This document shows, piece by piece, positions 1 to 8,734 of a DNA stretch of 64,000 nucleotides (its first letter is position 1; every line of letters begins with the position of its first letter). The notes beneath the pieces were generated by a model that worked only from the letters and a program-made list of their open reading frames with translations, made no database searches and was not told the DNA's origin. Source of the stretch: UMGS1370 sp963557065 (GTDB lineage: Bacteria; Bacillota; Clostridia; Lachnospirales; Lachnospiraceae); contig CAUWCT010000042.1 of the NCBI GenBank assembly GCA_963557065.1, positions 20,436 through 84,435 of the forward strand, written 5' to 3'. Both the position numbers and the translations under genes were made by a program.

Positions 1-166
1 ACACTCTTACGTATTTGAACCTACACTATGACATCGGGATTCCAATATTTTCAGACGGATGTCGGGCCTCCTTTGAGTGGATGGCAGAAGCCTGAGTGAG
101 GTTGCCCACCTAGCTTTGCTAGGGGTCAATTAGTAAGAACCGGCATTTTGGGGTTACAAAAGAGGA
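1..166 (+). ncRNA. ssrS: probable 6S RNA (5' end may lie outside the window)
   Basis: No plausible reading frame covers this stretch, but it is rich in paired segments: an outer stem of 5-10 (TCTTAC) with 133-138 (GTAAGA), an arm GACATC/GATGTC near 29-63, and a CCTAGC/GCTAGG hairpin near 109-123. It ends in a clean rho-independent terminator. A long closing stem with internal arms, together with the sequence style, resembles clostridial 6S RNA, which binds the housekeeping RNA polymerase holoenzyme and down-regulates it in stationary phase. The family call rests on recollection of the style and not on a covariance search. It could also be another structured RNA. Confidence 0.5.
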
Positions 167-167
167 A

Positions 168-200
168 AGCAGCGAGCAATCGCTGCTTTATCTGCTTTTA
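168..200 (+). terminator. rho-independent terminator
   Basis: Perfect 8-bp hairpin AGCAGCGA / TCGCTGCT with a GCAA tetraloop, followed by a T-rich tail. It closes the upstream RNA gene. No separate promoter is obvious between it and the start codon at 225, so the first CDS may depend on read-through. Confidence 0.8.
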
Positions 201-224
201 CACAAACTTAAGGGGAAAACATTT

Positions 225-1457
225 ATGAACAGACAAAAATTCTATTACTACATCTGCTGGGGAATTACAGCATTTCTGGTTATAGCAGCCAGTATTGCAT
301 TTTGCTTTGTACTGCTCAAATTTGATACAGTAAAAGGCGGTTTTTCCATGCTGGCGGATATTTTGGCGCCTGTGATTTACGGCGCAGTCATGGCATACCT
401 TTTAACGCCTGTTTACAATCGGTGTGTGGCAAAGACGGAGCCGGTTTTTACAAAATGGATAAAACGTGAAAAACGGGGCAAAGCTCTGGCAAAGGGAATT
501 GGAACCTTTGTCAGCGTAGTAGTGCTGATTGTGATTGTAGTCGGATTGTTTTCCATGGTGATTCCGGAGGTTATCAGGAGCATTCAGAATGCCGTCAACG
601 CCCTGCCGGAAAATATGCGGAATCTGTCTATCTGGATTTCACAGGTTCTGGAGGATAATCCGGAAGCGGAGCATATTGCAATCAATTCGTTAAACCGTCT
701 GGCAGAGTGGGCCCAGGGCGTATTGGAACCCAATTTAGATAAGATTTTTGGGATTTTAGGCAATCTTTCCCTGGGGGTTATCAGTCTGATTGTCTGGATA
801 AAAAACCTTTTAATCGGACTGATTGTTATGATCTATCTTTTAAATATTAAAGATCAGTTTGTGGCTCTGGCAAAGAAGATTGCTTATGGACTTTTTTCCG
901 TAGAATGGGCCAACCGCATTGTAAGGGAAGCCAGATTTATCCACAAGGTATTCGGCGGATTTATTATTGGGAAAATTGTGGATTCTCTGATTATCGGAAT
1001 TATGTGTTTCGTGTGTCTGTCTTTTATGAAGATGCCTTATACGCTGTTAGTCAGCGTGATAGTGGGAGTTACCAATGTGATCCCGTTTTTCGGACCATTT
1101 ATCGGTGCAATTCCAAGTGCATTTTTGATTCTTCTGGTAAGCCCCCTTCAGTGCCTGTATTTCCTGATTTTCATTCTGCTTTTGCAGCAGTTTGATGGAA
1201 ATATTCTGGGCCCCAAGATTTTGGGTGACTCTACAGGAGTTTCCAGTTTCTGGGTATTATTCTCCATTCTGTTGTTTGGCGGCCTGTTTGGATTTGTGGG
1301 AATGATCATCGGAGTTCCTACCTTTGCAGTGATTTACCGCTTGATCGGAGATTTCATTAACAGTAAACTCAGAAAACGGAATCTGTCTGTCCGGACAGAT
1401 GATTATCAGGAATTAGACTATGTAGAGGAGACGGACAGGAGTTATCGGAAATTATGA
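225..1457 (+). CDS. AI-2E family (PerM-like) transporter
   Basis: Polytopic membrane protein of 410 residues, the usual size for the AI-2E/PerM family (PF01594), whose members act as permeases or Na+/H+ exchangers; the real substrate of most is unknown. It shows an N-terminal pair of membrane segments (about 8-30 and 38-60), a long amphipathic region, then a cluster of four or five further segments. The family motif NVIPFFGPFIGAIPS lies near residue 284. The C-terminus is charged and cytoplasmic. An AGGGG ribosome site precedes the ATG. Its stop codon overlaps the next ATG by 4 nt, so translation is probably coupled to the SpoIID-domain protein. A second family member is at 43621. Confidence 0.85.
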   Translation: MNRQKFYYYICWGITAFLVIAASIAFCFVLLKFDTVKGGFSMLADILAPVIYGAVMAYLLTPVYNRCVAKTEPVFTKWIKREKRGKALAKGIGTFVSVVVLIVIVVGLFSMVIPEVIRSIQNAVNALPENMRNLSIWISQVLEDNPEAEHIAINSLNRLAEWAQGVLEPNLDKIFGILGNLSLGVISLIVWIKNLLIGLIVMIYLLNIKDQFVALAKKIAYGLFSVEWANRIVREARFIHKVFGGFIIGKIVDSLIIGIMCFVCLSFMKMPYTLLVSVIVGVTNVIPFFGPFIGAIPSAFLILLVSPLQCLYFLIFILLLQQFDGNILGPKILGDSTGVSSFWVLFSILLFGGLFGFVGMIIGVPTFAVIYRLIGDFINSKLRKRNLSVRTDDYQELDYVEETDRSYRKL

Positions 1458-3736
1458 GCAGAAAGTCATTCATTGTGCGGATAGGGGCAATCCTCTCTCT
1501 GGTTCTGGCGCTTATAACGATTATTGTGGTTTTGGAGCCGGAGAGAAAGGAAGAGGGAATTACCAGGGCGCGGGCAGCTAAGGCAGTGGCTCTTATGATG
1601 GAAACCAGAGAGGGAGTGCTTACATATAAGGAAAAGAAAAGGGACTCTTATTTTTCTCAGAAAGAGCAGAACAACTGGTATGTGCCTTATATGGATTATC
1701 TGTATGATAAGGGGATTTTATCAGAAGAGCTGACAAAGCCTACAGCGGAATCTGCCCAAAAGGAAATCACCTATGAAGAGGTCAGCCATATGGCTGGAGC
1801 TTTTTCAAAACCGCTGGAATCTTCTGTGGGGATGGTCCGAAAAAATAAGGATAATCCCTATCCGGAGGAAGATTTTTGGAAGATTTATGAGAAACTGTTA
1901 AAGGAAACAGGCGCTTTAGACATAGAAGGCGGCGTGGAGATTCTGGAGGTCCTTTTATATGGGACGCCGTCCAACATTCAGCCTTCGGAGAGCTGGATGG
2001 CTTATACTAGCCAAGGAGATTTTCGATTTGAGGGCCTGGCCCTGGATGCATACATAGACTGCAAACTGGAAATTATGGTGCGGGGGCAGGAAATGATAGC
2101 TGTCCGCAAATTGATTTCCGAAGATGTGGTGTATGAAAATGTATGGCTGGATGATAGTGGGAGCGATACGTTTCAGGTTCATTTAGGCAGTGTCTGCAGA
2201 ACATTTTCCGGGAAAGGAATTGAAAATCTGGAAGATTTCCGCAACAATCTGGTAGATCTGGAATTAAAATCCGGAAAATTAGTTAAGATCTCCATTCAGG
2301 AGGACCGGATTAAGGGAAAAGTTCTGTCGGTCAGCGATGCCGGGATTGAGATAGAAGGGTACGGACTGATCCCGCTGGAAAAAAATTTCCGGGTCCACAA
2401 GGTTTACGGAGAGTATAAAGAGATGGAACTTTCAGATATCCTGGTAGGATACGACAATCAGGAATTTGTCACCAGCAATGGAAAGCTGTGTGCGGCCTTA
2501 ATAACCAGAGAGTTTGATGCAGAGCGAATCCGGGTGCTTCTGATGAATACTGGTTTTGAATCGGTTTTCCATCCATCTGTGACCCTGACTCCGGATACAG
2601 ATGCAGTGCTTTCTTATGGAAAAAAGGAAAAAAAGTTAAAAGCAGGGGAAAGCCTGACCATTGAACCGGGCGGCAAGTATTTAAAGGAAGGCCGGGCGGT
2701 TATTACACCGGTGACAAAAGACGGGCAGATCTTGATTTCTTCCATTTCCAGAAGTCAGGGAACTCCTTCTTACTGCGGAACTATTGAAATTAAAGAAGAA
2801 CCACAAGGTCTTACCATTGTCAATGACTTATATTTGGAGGATTACTTAAAGAAAGTAGTTCCCAGTGAGATGCCGGCCAGCTATGAGCTGGAAGCATTAA
2901 AAGCACAGGCAGTCTGCGCCAGAACCTATGCTTACCGGCAGATTTTAGGCAACAGCTACAGTCAGTACGGCGCCCATGTAGATGACAGCACTCGATTTCA
3001 GGTGTACAACAACACAGAAGAATTTGCAAAAACCACGAAGGCAGTAACTGCCACTTATGGCCAGATGCTGTTTTATGAGGGAAACGCAATAGAGGCATTT
3101 TATTTTTCCACATCCTGCGGTCATACAACAGACGGCAGTGCCTGGGGCGGCAGCAAAGCGGCAGCGCCATATTTGAAGGCCAGGGAGCTGAGAGATCGAA
3201 AAGAATGCCTGGATTTGTCCAGCAATGCTGCATTTTCCGAATTTATTAAAAACAAGGATTATCCGTCCTATGATCAGAGTTATCCCATGTACCGCTGGGA
3301 GACAAAGATTTCCGCATCAGATTTGCAGAAAAAAGTGCCGGATATCGGGGAAATTACAAACATGGAAGTGCTGGAGAGGGGACCTGGAGGCGTAGTTCAA
3401 AAGTTAGAGATTCAGGGAACAGAAGGAGAGAAGATTCTGGAAGGACAGAATCCGATTCGCAGCGTTTTGGGAGATGCGGGTCTGGAGATTGTAAAAAAGG
3501 ACGGGAATGTCCAGACCGGATTTGCAATTTTGCCAAGTGCTTACATATCTATTGAAAAGAGAACCAGTACAGACGGCGTTCTGTCATTTTATATTTACGG
3601 CGGCGGCTATGGACATGGGGCAGGCATGAGCCAGAACGGAGCGCAGGAGATGGCAAAAGACGGGAAAGATTATAAAACAATTTTAAATTTCTTTTATGAA
3701 GGAACCGACATCAGAGAAGCAGAAGAAAAATCCTGA
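1454..3736 (+). CDS. SpoIID/LytB domain protein, membrane anchored
   Basis: Protein of 760 residues with an N-terminal membrane anchor (about 8-28). The SpoIID/LytB domain occupies the C-terminal 300 residues: it begins near residue 453 with LYLEDYLKKVVPSEMP and ALKAQAVCARTYAYRQ, carries STSCGHTTDG in the middle, and closes near 715 with GGGYGHGAGMSQNGAQ. SpoIID is a lytic transglycosylase that cleaves denuded glycan; LytB relatives modulate amidases. The long N-terminal half (30-440) is a sensor-like extracellular region I do not recognise. Because it is much longer than SpoIID and lies away from sporulation genes, it is more likely a vegetative cell-wall protein. ATGA overlap with the upstream permease indicates one operon. 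Confidence 0.8.
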   Translation: MSRKSFIVRIGAILSLVLALITIIVVLEPERKEEGITRARAAKAVALMMETREGVLTYKEKKRDSYFSQKEQNNWYVPYMDYLYDKGILSEELTKPTAESAQKEITYEEVSHMAGAFSKPLESSVGMVRKNKDNPYPEEDFWKIYEKLLKETGALDIEGGVEILEVLLYGTPSNIQPSESWMAYTSQGDFRFEGLALDAYIDCKLEIMVRGQEMIAVRKLISEDVVYENVWLDDSGSDTFQVHLGSVCRTFSGKGIENLEDFRNNLVDLELKSGKLVKISIQEDRIKGKVLSVSDAGIEIEGYGLIPLEKNFRVHKVYGEYKEMELSDILVGYDNQEFVTSNGKLCAALITREFDAERIRVLLMNTGFESVFHPSVTLTPDTDAVLSYGKKEKKLKAGESLTIEPGGKYLKEGRAVITPVTKDGQILISSISRSQGTPSYCGTIEIKEEPQGLTIVNDLYLEDYLKKVVPSEMPASYELEALKAQAVCARTYAYRQILGNSYSQYGAHVDDSTRFQVYNNTEEFAKTTKAVTATYGQMLFYEGNAIEAFYFSTSCGHTTDGSAWGGSKAAAPYLKARELRDRKECLDLSSNAAFSEFIKNKDYPSYDQSYPMYRWETKISASDLQKKVPDIGEITNMEVLERGPGGVVQKLEIQGTEGEKILEGQNPIRSVLGDAGLEIVKKDGNVQTGFAILPSAYISIEKRTSTDGVLSFYIYGGGYGHGAGMSQNGAQEMAKDGKDYKTILNFFYEGTDIREAEEKS

Positions 3737-3746
3737 TGGTTCAGCC

Positions 3747-3775
3747 TTGACAGCGATTTGTTCCTATGCTATCAT
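3747..3775 (+). promoter_or_regulatory. sigma-A type promoter for rpsO
   Basis: TTGACA at 3747-3752, a 17-bp spacer, then TATCAT at 3770-3775. This places the start of the rpsO transcript near 3782, giving a leader of about 90 nt. The leader contains short GC-rich inverted segments (3795-3840), as expected if S15 autoregulates, but I could not derive a confident fold. Confidence 0.75.
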
Positions 3776-3874
3776 AATCAAGTATGAGTAAACGCCGAAA
3801 CTCAGCCGGCAGGAAGACTCCAACCTCGGCTTGGTTTGCGGTCAGATTTCATTTATTATAAGGAGGATATTACC

Positions 3875-4141
3875 ATGATTTCTAAGGAAAAGAAAGCAGC
3901 TATTATTGCAGAGTACGGCAGAAAGCCGGGAGATACCGGTTCACCGGAAGTTCAGATCGCTATCCTGACTGCGAGAATTACCGAATTAACCGAGCATTTA
4001 AAGAGCAATCCAAAGGATCATCACTCCAGACGCGGTCTGCTGATGATGGTAGGTCAGAGACGCGGTCTGTTAGACTACTTAAAGAAGACAGATCTGGAAG
4101 GTTATCGTGCATTGATCGAAAAGTTAGGCATCAGAAAGTAA
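3875..4141 (+). CDS. rpsO: 30S ribosomal protein S15
   Basis: The protein is 88 residues, the normal S15 length. It starts MISKEKKAAIIAEYG and contains the S15 signature GSPEVQIAILTARI and the helix HHSRRGLLMMVGQRRGLLDYL, which contacts 16S rRNA helix 22 and the junction of the central domain. The reading frame stays open 39 nt upstream, but the start at 3875 is chosen because a strong AGGAGG site (3861-3866) lies 8 nt before it and S15 homologues begin there. The gene has its own promoter and is followed by a terminator. The neighbour pnp is the conserved partner of rpsO in most bacteria, where S15 and PNPase levels are tied to each other by leader processing. Confidence 0.97.
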   Translation: MISKEKKAAIIAEYGRKPGDTGSPEVQIAILTARITELTEHLKSNPKDHHSRRGLLMMVGQRRGLLDYLKKTDLEGYRALIEKLGIRK

Positions 4142-4154
4142 TTTGGCTGCTGTT

Positions 4155-4190
4155 AGGGTGGAGAGTTTTCTCCGCCCTATATTTGTTGTA
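4155..4190 (+). terminator. terminator or processing hairpin between rpsO and pnp
   Basis: Ten-base-pair stem AGGGTGGAGA / TCTCCGCCCT (one G-U pair) with a GTTT loop, followed by ATATTTGTTGT. The tail has few T residues, so partial read-through into pnp is likely. Confidence 0.65.
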
Positions 4191-4232
4191 ACCGTTTCAC
4201 AATTCTCTTTTGCAAAAGACGTACCGAGACCG

Positions 4233-4278
4233 CTGACGTATATATGACAGGAAGTTACGGCAGTCATGTACAGGTCAG
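4233..4278 (+). promoter_or_regulatory. long imperfect hairpin in the pnp leader
   Basis: CTGAC (4233-4237) pairs with GTCAG (4274-4278), and ATGAC pairs with GTCAT (4263-4267) in the same arm. A double-stranded leader cleaved by RNase III and then degraded by PNPase is how pnp controls itself in enterobacteria; applying that here is inference. Confidence 0.4.
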
Positions 4279-4340
4279 TAGTTTCGGGTCTTTTACCGCA
4301 GATGAAGAGAGAACATTTTAAGAGTAAAAAGGAGACAAAC

Positions 4341-6473
4341 ATGTATAAGAGTTTTAGTATGGAATTAGCAGGCCGTACTCTGACGGTAGATGTAGGCAGA
4401 GTGGCAGCCCAGGCCAATGGAGCCGCATTTATGCATTATGGGGATACGGTAGTTCTTTCTACAGCAACCGCATCTGACAAGCCAAGAGAAGGGATTGATT
4501 TTTTCCCGTTAAGTGTTGAATATGAAGAAAAATTATATTCGGTTGGAAAGATTCCAGGAGGATTTAATAAGAGAGAGGGAAAAGCCTCTGAAAATGCAAT
4601 TTTGACTTCCCGCGTAATTGACAGACCTATGCGTCCTCTGTTTCCAAAGGATTACCGCAATGATGTTACCTTAAACAACCTGGTAATGTCTGTAGATCCG
4701 GACTGCAGCCCGGAACTGACTGCTATGCTGGGTTCTGCAATCGCAGCAACCATTTCAGATATTCCATTTGATGGTCCATGCGCTACCACCCAGATTGGTC
4801 TGATTGACGGAGAGTTCGTTGTCAACCCCACCAATGATCAGAAGAAAGTTTCTGATATGGCTCTGACGGTGGCTTCTACCAGAGAAAAGGTAATCATGAT
4901 CGAGGCAGGCGCTAAGGAAGTGCCGGAAAACGTTATGATTGACGCTATTTTTAAGGCTCACGAGGTCAATCAGGAGATCATCCGCTTTATTGACACCATT
5001 GTAGCAGAGTGCGGCAAGGAAAAACATTCTTATGAAAGCTGTGCAGTTCCGGAGGAACTGTTTGCTGCAATCCGGGAGATTGTGACTCCGGAAGAAATGG
5101 AAGAAGCAGTCTTTACAGACGAAAAGCAGAAGAGGGAAGAAAACATCCGCGTGATTACAGAACGTCTGGAAGAGGCTTTTGCAGAAAATGAAGAGTGGCT
5201 GCCTCTTCTTGGCGATGCCATTTATCAGTATCAGAAAAAGACAGTGCGCAAGATGATCTTAAAAGATCACAAGCGCCCGGACGGCCGCGATATTAAGGAA
5301 ATCCGTCCGTTGGCAGCAGAGATTGACCTGCTTCCACGGGTTCATGGGTCCGGCATGTTTACCAGAGGACAGACCCAGATTTTAAATGCCTGCACCCTGG
5401 CTCCATTATCAGAGGCCCAGAAGTTAGACGGTTTGGATGAAAATGAGACAGCTAAGAGATATATGCATCACTACAATTTCCCATCCTACTCCGTAGGTGA
5501 GACAAAACCGTCCAGAGGTCCGGGACGCCGGGAGATTGGCCATGGCGCATTGGCAGAGAGAGCTTTGGTTCCAGTGCTTCCAAGCGAGGAGGAATTCCCT
5601 TACGCTATCCGTACTGTATCTGAGACCATGGAGTCCAATGGCTCTACTTCTCAGGCAAGTATTTGTGCATCCACTCTGTCTTTGATGGCGGCAGGCGTAC
5701 CGATTAAGAGCATGGTGGCAGGTATTTCCTGTGGTCTGGTTACAGGAGAAAGCGATGACGATTACATCGTATTAACCGATATTCAGGGCCTGGAAGACTT
5801 TTTTGGAGATATGGACTTTAAGGTAGGCGGTACTCATAAGGGAATTACCGCAATCCAGATGGATATTAAGATTCATGGATTAACCCGTCCGATTATTGAA
5901 GAAGCCATCGCAAGATGCCGCGAGGCCAGAATTTATATCATGGATGAGGTTATGGCTCCGGTTATTTCCCAGCCGAGAAAAGAATTAAGCAAATATGCTC
6001 CTAAGATCCGTCAGATTACCATCGATCCTCAGAAGATTGGCGATGTAGTCGGAAAACAGGGCAAAGTGATCAACAAGATTATTGAAGAAACCGGTGTGAA
6101 GATAGACATTGAGGATACCGGGGCAGTCAGCGTATGCGGCACAGATGCTGCTATGATTGATAAGGCAGTAACGATTATCAACAGCATTGTAACAGACATC
6201 GAAGCCGGCATGATCTTTACGGGAAAAGTGGCCCGTATTATGAATTTCGGCGCTTTTGTAGAACTGGCTCCCAATAAAGACGGTATGATTCATATCTCTA
6301 AGCTGGCAGACCGCCGCGTTGCAAAGGTAGAAGATGTGGTAAATATTGGAGATGAAGTTACTGTAAAAGTAATTGAAGTTGACAAGATGGGTAGAATCAA
6401 TTTAAGCATGCGTCCAAGTGACTTAGCAAAAAATGAAGAAGCCAGGGAAGAACATGCGGTTGATGCAGAATAA
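4341..6473 (+). CDS. pnp: polyribonucleotide nucleotidyltransferase (PNPase)
   Basis: This is a 3'-5' phosphorolytic exoribonuclease, central to mRNA turnover, acting as a trimer and often in a degradosome. The 710-residue protein has two RNase PH-like domains (about 1-230 and 320-550), a KH domain around 555-615 (DVVGKQGKVINKI) and an S1 domain around 620-690 (GKVARIMNFGAFVEL). The frame is open upstream to 4266, but the start at 4341 is chosen from the AAAGGAG site (4327-4334) and the homologous N-terminus MYKSFSMELAGRTL. It follows rpsO in the classical order and ends at a strong terminator. Full length with no lesions seen. Confidence 0.97.
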   Translation: MYKSFSMELAGRTLTVDVGRVAAQANGAAFMHYGDTVVLSTATASDKPREGIDFFPLSVEYEEKLYSVGKIPGGFNKREGKASENAILTSRVIDRPMRPLFPKDYRNDVTLNNLVMSVDPDCSPELTAMLGSAIAATISDIPFDGPCATTQIGLIDGEFVVNPTNDQKKVSDMALTVASTREKVIMIEAGAKEVPENVMIDAIFKAHEVNQEIIRFIDTIVAECGKEKHSYESCAVPEELFAAIREIVTPEEMEEAVFTDEKQKREENIRVITERLEEAFAENEEWLPLLGDAIYQYQKKTVRKMILKDHKRPDGRDIKEIRPLAAEIDLLPRVHGSGMFTRGQTQILNACTLAPLSEAQKLDGLDENETAKRYMHHYNFPSYSVGETKPSRGPGRREIGHGALAERALVPVLPSEEEFPYAIRTVSETMESNGSTSQASICASTLSLMAAGVPIKSMVAGISCGLVTGESDDDYIVLTDIQGLEDFFGDMDFKVGGTHKGITAIQMDIKIHGLTRPIIEEAIARCREARIYIMDEVMAPVISQPRKELSKYAPKIRQITIDPQKIGDVVGKQGKVINKIIEETGVKIDIEDTGAVSVCGTDAAMIDKAVTIINSIVTDIEAGMIFTGKVARIMNFGAFVELAPNKDGMIHISKLADRRVAKVEDVVNIGDEVTVKVIEVDKMGRINLSMRPSDLAKNEEAREEHAVDAE

Positions 6474-6484
6474 ATGATAGACAG

Positions 6485-6521
6485 GGCCGCTGTCCTTGAT
6501 GGACGGCGGCCTTTTTTCTTT
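6485..6521 (+). terminator. strong rho-independent terminator after pnp
   Basis: Perfect 11-bp stem GGCCGCTGTCC / GGACGGCGGCC (one G-U) with a TTGAT loop and a run of six T followed by CTTT. Confidence 0.92.
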
Positions 6522-6549
6522 CAGTTTGAGTACAGCAGGGGAAAATACC

Positions 6550-8007
6550 ATGAGAAAAAATAAAATTTATGCCATTGGTCTGGGAGTTATCCTTGGGATT
6601 ACCCTTCCCACTATGATTGCTGCGGCAGAACCAGTGGATCAGATTCCGGCCCTGGAGGCGCCGGCAGAGGAAAGTCAGGGACAGGAGATTTCTTCAACAC
6701 CGGAAAGTGAATCGGAATCCACACCGGCCGGTGAGCCCCAGGAGACACTGGAAAGCGGGGCAGAGACAGAGCCGTCAGGAGAGACGGCAGCCCCGGAGAG
6801 TGGAGCAGAGACAGAGCCGTCAGGAGAGACGACAGCCCCGGAGAGTGGGGCAGAGACAGAACCGTCAGGAGAGATTGGGCCGGGACAGGGGATGGAAGAG
6901 CCGTCTGCCGGCGGGACGATTTCCCATACAAGCGGCGGTGTAAAAGATTATTCCAACATAGGCCCCGGGATGTCTTCTTTTGCATCTTCAGATGCCGGTG
7001 GGTCTGCAAATCCGGCAGAAGTTCAGGAGTTCCTTACTATGACAGTAGAAAATCCTGTTGTCCAGATAACAGACAAGTATTCGTACGAGCAGATGGAATC
7101 AGATCTTCAGTCTCTGCAGCAGCGGTACGGCACTGCTCATATGCAGATTACGACTATCGGGACTTCTGCAGACGGCAGGAAGATCTATGATATTATTGTG
7201 GGGAACCCCAATGCGGGAAAACATGTTCTGATTCAGGGAGCCATTCATGCCAGAGAATATGCCAATCCATTGCTGATGATGAAGCAGATCGAAGATGCTT
7301 TGGCTTTTTATGATACTGGCTCTTACAATGGCAGAAAATTATCAGATCTGTTAAATCAGGTAGCTGTTCATTTTGTCCCCATGGCAAATCCGGACGGAGT
7401 TGCATTGAGCCAGTTTGGTCTGGATGCCCTCAAGACAGATGAGTTAAAGCAGACAGTCCAGGCAGCATATGCATCTGATTTGGCTGCCGGCAGGACCAGT
7501 TATGAATTTAACCGATACCTGGAGAGATGGAAGGCCAATGCGAGAGGCGTCGATTTAAACCACAATTTTGACGCATTGTGGACCAACACTTCCAGCAACT
7601 GGATGCTGCCTTCCTATTCCGGGTATAAGGGACTAACTCCTGTATCAGAGCCGGAATCCCAGGCATTGGTTAATTTAATGAACAGCGATTATCCATGGGC
7701 GGCTGTGCTGAACTACCATTCTATGGGAAAAGTAATTTACTGGGATATTGAAGGCAATAAAGAGAGGGAGCGTTCCAGACAGTTGGCACAGCTTATGTCA
7801 GTGGCTACAGGCGGCTACCAGATGTTGTACAGCGGCGGGGGCGGAGGATTTAAAGACTGGGCTCAGCTAAAGGAAAATCCTGTGCCCAGTATTACAGTAG
7901 AGACCGGAAAAGTGGATTGTCCTATGCCAGTATCAGAGTTTGACTCTATTTGGGCGGAAAACCGGGCCGGATGGGCGCTGGTTGCTGATTTTGTTTTGAC
8001 ATACTAA
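6550..8007 (+). CDS. secreted M14 zinc carboxypeptidase
   Basis: Metallocarboxypeptidase of the M14 family, removing C-terminal residues from peptides or, in the gamma-D-glutamyl branch, cleaving wall stem peptides. A signal peptide (about 5-27) is followed by an acidic Ser/Glu/Pro linker with 15-residue tandem repeats (about 68-110) and the catalytic domain from about 180. The zinc ligands H233 and E236 lie in HAREY and H390 lies in NYHSMG; the catalytic Glu is E451 in TVETGK; the NHNFD segment supplies the substrate-binding Asn/Arg pocket. The frame is open upstream to 6496, but that part lies inside the pnp terminator, so the start at 6550, preceded by AGGGG, is used. The gene is 485 codons. 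The target could be host, dietary or wall peptides. Confidence 0.88.
   Translation: MRKNKIYAIGLGVILGITLPTMIAAAEPVDQIPALEAPAEESQGQEISSTPESESESTPAGEPQETLESGAETEPSGETAAPESGAETEPSGETTAPESGAETEPSGEIGPGQGMEEPSAGGTISHTSGGVKDYSNIGPGMSSFASSDAGGSANPAEVQEFLTMTVENPVVQITDKYSYEQMESDLQSLQQRYGTAHMQITTIGTSADGRKIYDIIVGNPNAGKHVLIQGAIHAREYANPLLMMKQIEDALAFYDTGSYNGRKLSDLLNQVAVHFVPMANPDGVALSQFGLDALKTDELKQTVQAAYASDLAAGRTSYEFNRYLERWKANARGVDLNHNFDALWTNTSSNWMLPSYSGYKGLTPVSEPESQALVNLMNSDYPWAAVLNYHSMGKVIYWDIEGNKERERSRQLAQLMSVATGGYQMLYSGGGGGFKDWAQLKENPVPSITVETGKVDCPMPVSEFDSIWAENRAGWALVADFVLTY
6751..6879 (+). repeat. 45-bp in-frame tandem repeats (2.9 units)
   Basis: Units at 6751-6795, 6796-6840 and 6841-6879 encode ESGAETEPSGETAAP and near copies. 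The DNA units differ by only a few bases, so the linker length of the M14 carboxypeptidase can change by recombination without a frameshift. Confidence 0.9.
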
Positions 8008-8017
8008 GGAGCAGGAC

Positions 8018-8689
8018 ATGTTAGAAGTAGAAGGAATCCGAAAAACATACCGAAAAAAGAATGTGCTGTCAGGAGTCTCATTTACAGCAGAACCCGGACA
8101 GTGTATTGGGATTGTGGGAGGAAACGGATGCGGCAAAACTACGCTTTTGTCTATTCTGGCGGGTGCAAGAAAGGCAGATGGAGGGAGTATCCGGATAGAT
8201 GGCCGGGAAGTTTTGGGAAAGCCCTCTCTCCAGGCAGAAAGCATTGCCTATGTTCCCCAGGAAAATCCGTTTATGGACGAACTTAGCGTGAAAGACAACT
8301 TAAGTCTGTGGTATAAAGGCAATCGGACTGCCATGAAAAAAGATTTGGAAAGTGGCCCGGCTGCCATGCTGGGAGTGGATAAGTTTTTAAATACGCCAGT
8401 AGGGAAGCTTTCCGGAGGGATGAAAAAACGTCTGTCCATTGCATCTGCTCTGGCAGGTCATGAAAAGCTGTTAATTATGGACGAACCTGGAGCAGCCCTG
8501 GATTTAGTGTGCAAAGAAGTAATTCAGGACTATATAAAAACGTATTTAAAAGAGGGAGGACTGGTGATTTTGGCTTCCCATGAGATGGCGGAACTGGCAG
8601 TCTGTTCAAAAATGTACGTGCTGAAGGATGGAACTGCAAAAGAAATTCCATGCGGATTGACCGTCTCCCAGCTTACTGCCAGATTTTAA
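8018..8689 (+). CDS. ABC transporter ATP-binding protein
   Basis: Nucleotide-binding subunit of 223 residues. It shows Walker A GGNGCGKTT (near 33-41), a Q-loop in YVPQENPF, signature LSGGMKKRLSIA, Walker B LLIMDEP and a switch His in ASHEM. The short length and DrrA/CcmA style fit an ABC-2 exporter. AAGGAG precedes the ATG by 7 nt and the gene begins 10 nt after the carboxypeptidase stop. The next genes are an anchored zinc-ribbon protein and two ABC-2 type permeases, so I infer one exporter cassette 8018-12804. The substrate is unknown; a secreted peptide or lipid is possible. Confidence 0.92.
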   Translation: MLEVEGIRKTYRKKNVLSGVSFTAEPGQCIGIVGGNGCGKTTLLSILAGARKADGGSIRIDGREVLGKPSLQAESIAYVPQENPFMDELSVKDNLSLWYKGNRTAMKKDLESGPAAMLGVDKFLNTPVGKLSGGMKKRLSIASALAGHEKLLIMDEPGAALDLVCKEVIQDYIKTYLKEGGLVILASHEMAELAVCSKMYVLKDGTAKEIPCGLTVSQLTARF

Positions 8690-8734
8690 GATAGTATGGC
8701 TGCCGGTTACGCCGGTCAAAGAAAGGAGAAGAGT

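Noticed and set aside
2820..3233. 137-codon minus-strand reading frame inside the SpoIID-domain gene
   Set aside because: Low-complexity Cys/Leu/Pro/His-rich translation, no ribosome site, and fully inside a strongly supported gene. Other long antisense frames across the window have the same character.
3790..3870. S15-binding leader riboregulator in front of rpsO
   Set aside because: Inverted segments are present but I could not derive a convincing three-way junction or pseudoknot by eye; left as a comment under the promoter.
4266..4340. Upstream extension of the pnp frame
   Set aside because: It runs through the leader hairpin, lacks a ribosome site, and adds residues not found in PNPase; the start at 4341 has AAAGGAG.
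6496..6549. Upstream extension of the M14 carboxypeptidase frame
   Set aside because: The region is inside the pnp terminator and would put extra residues before a good signal peptide.
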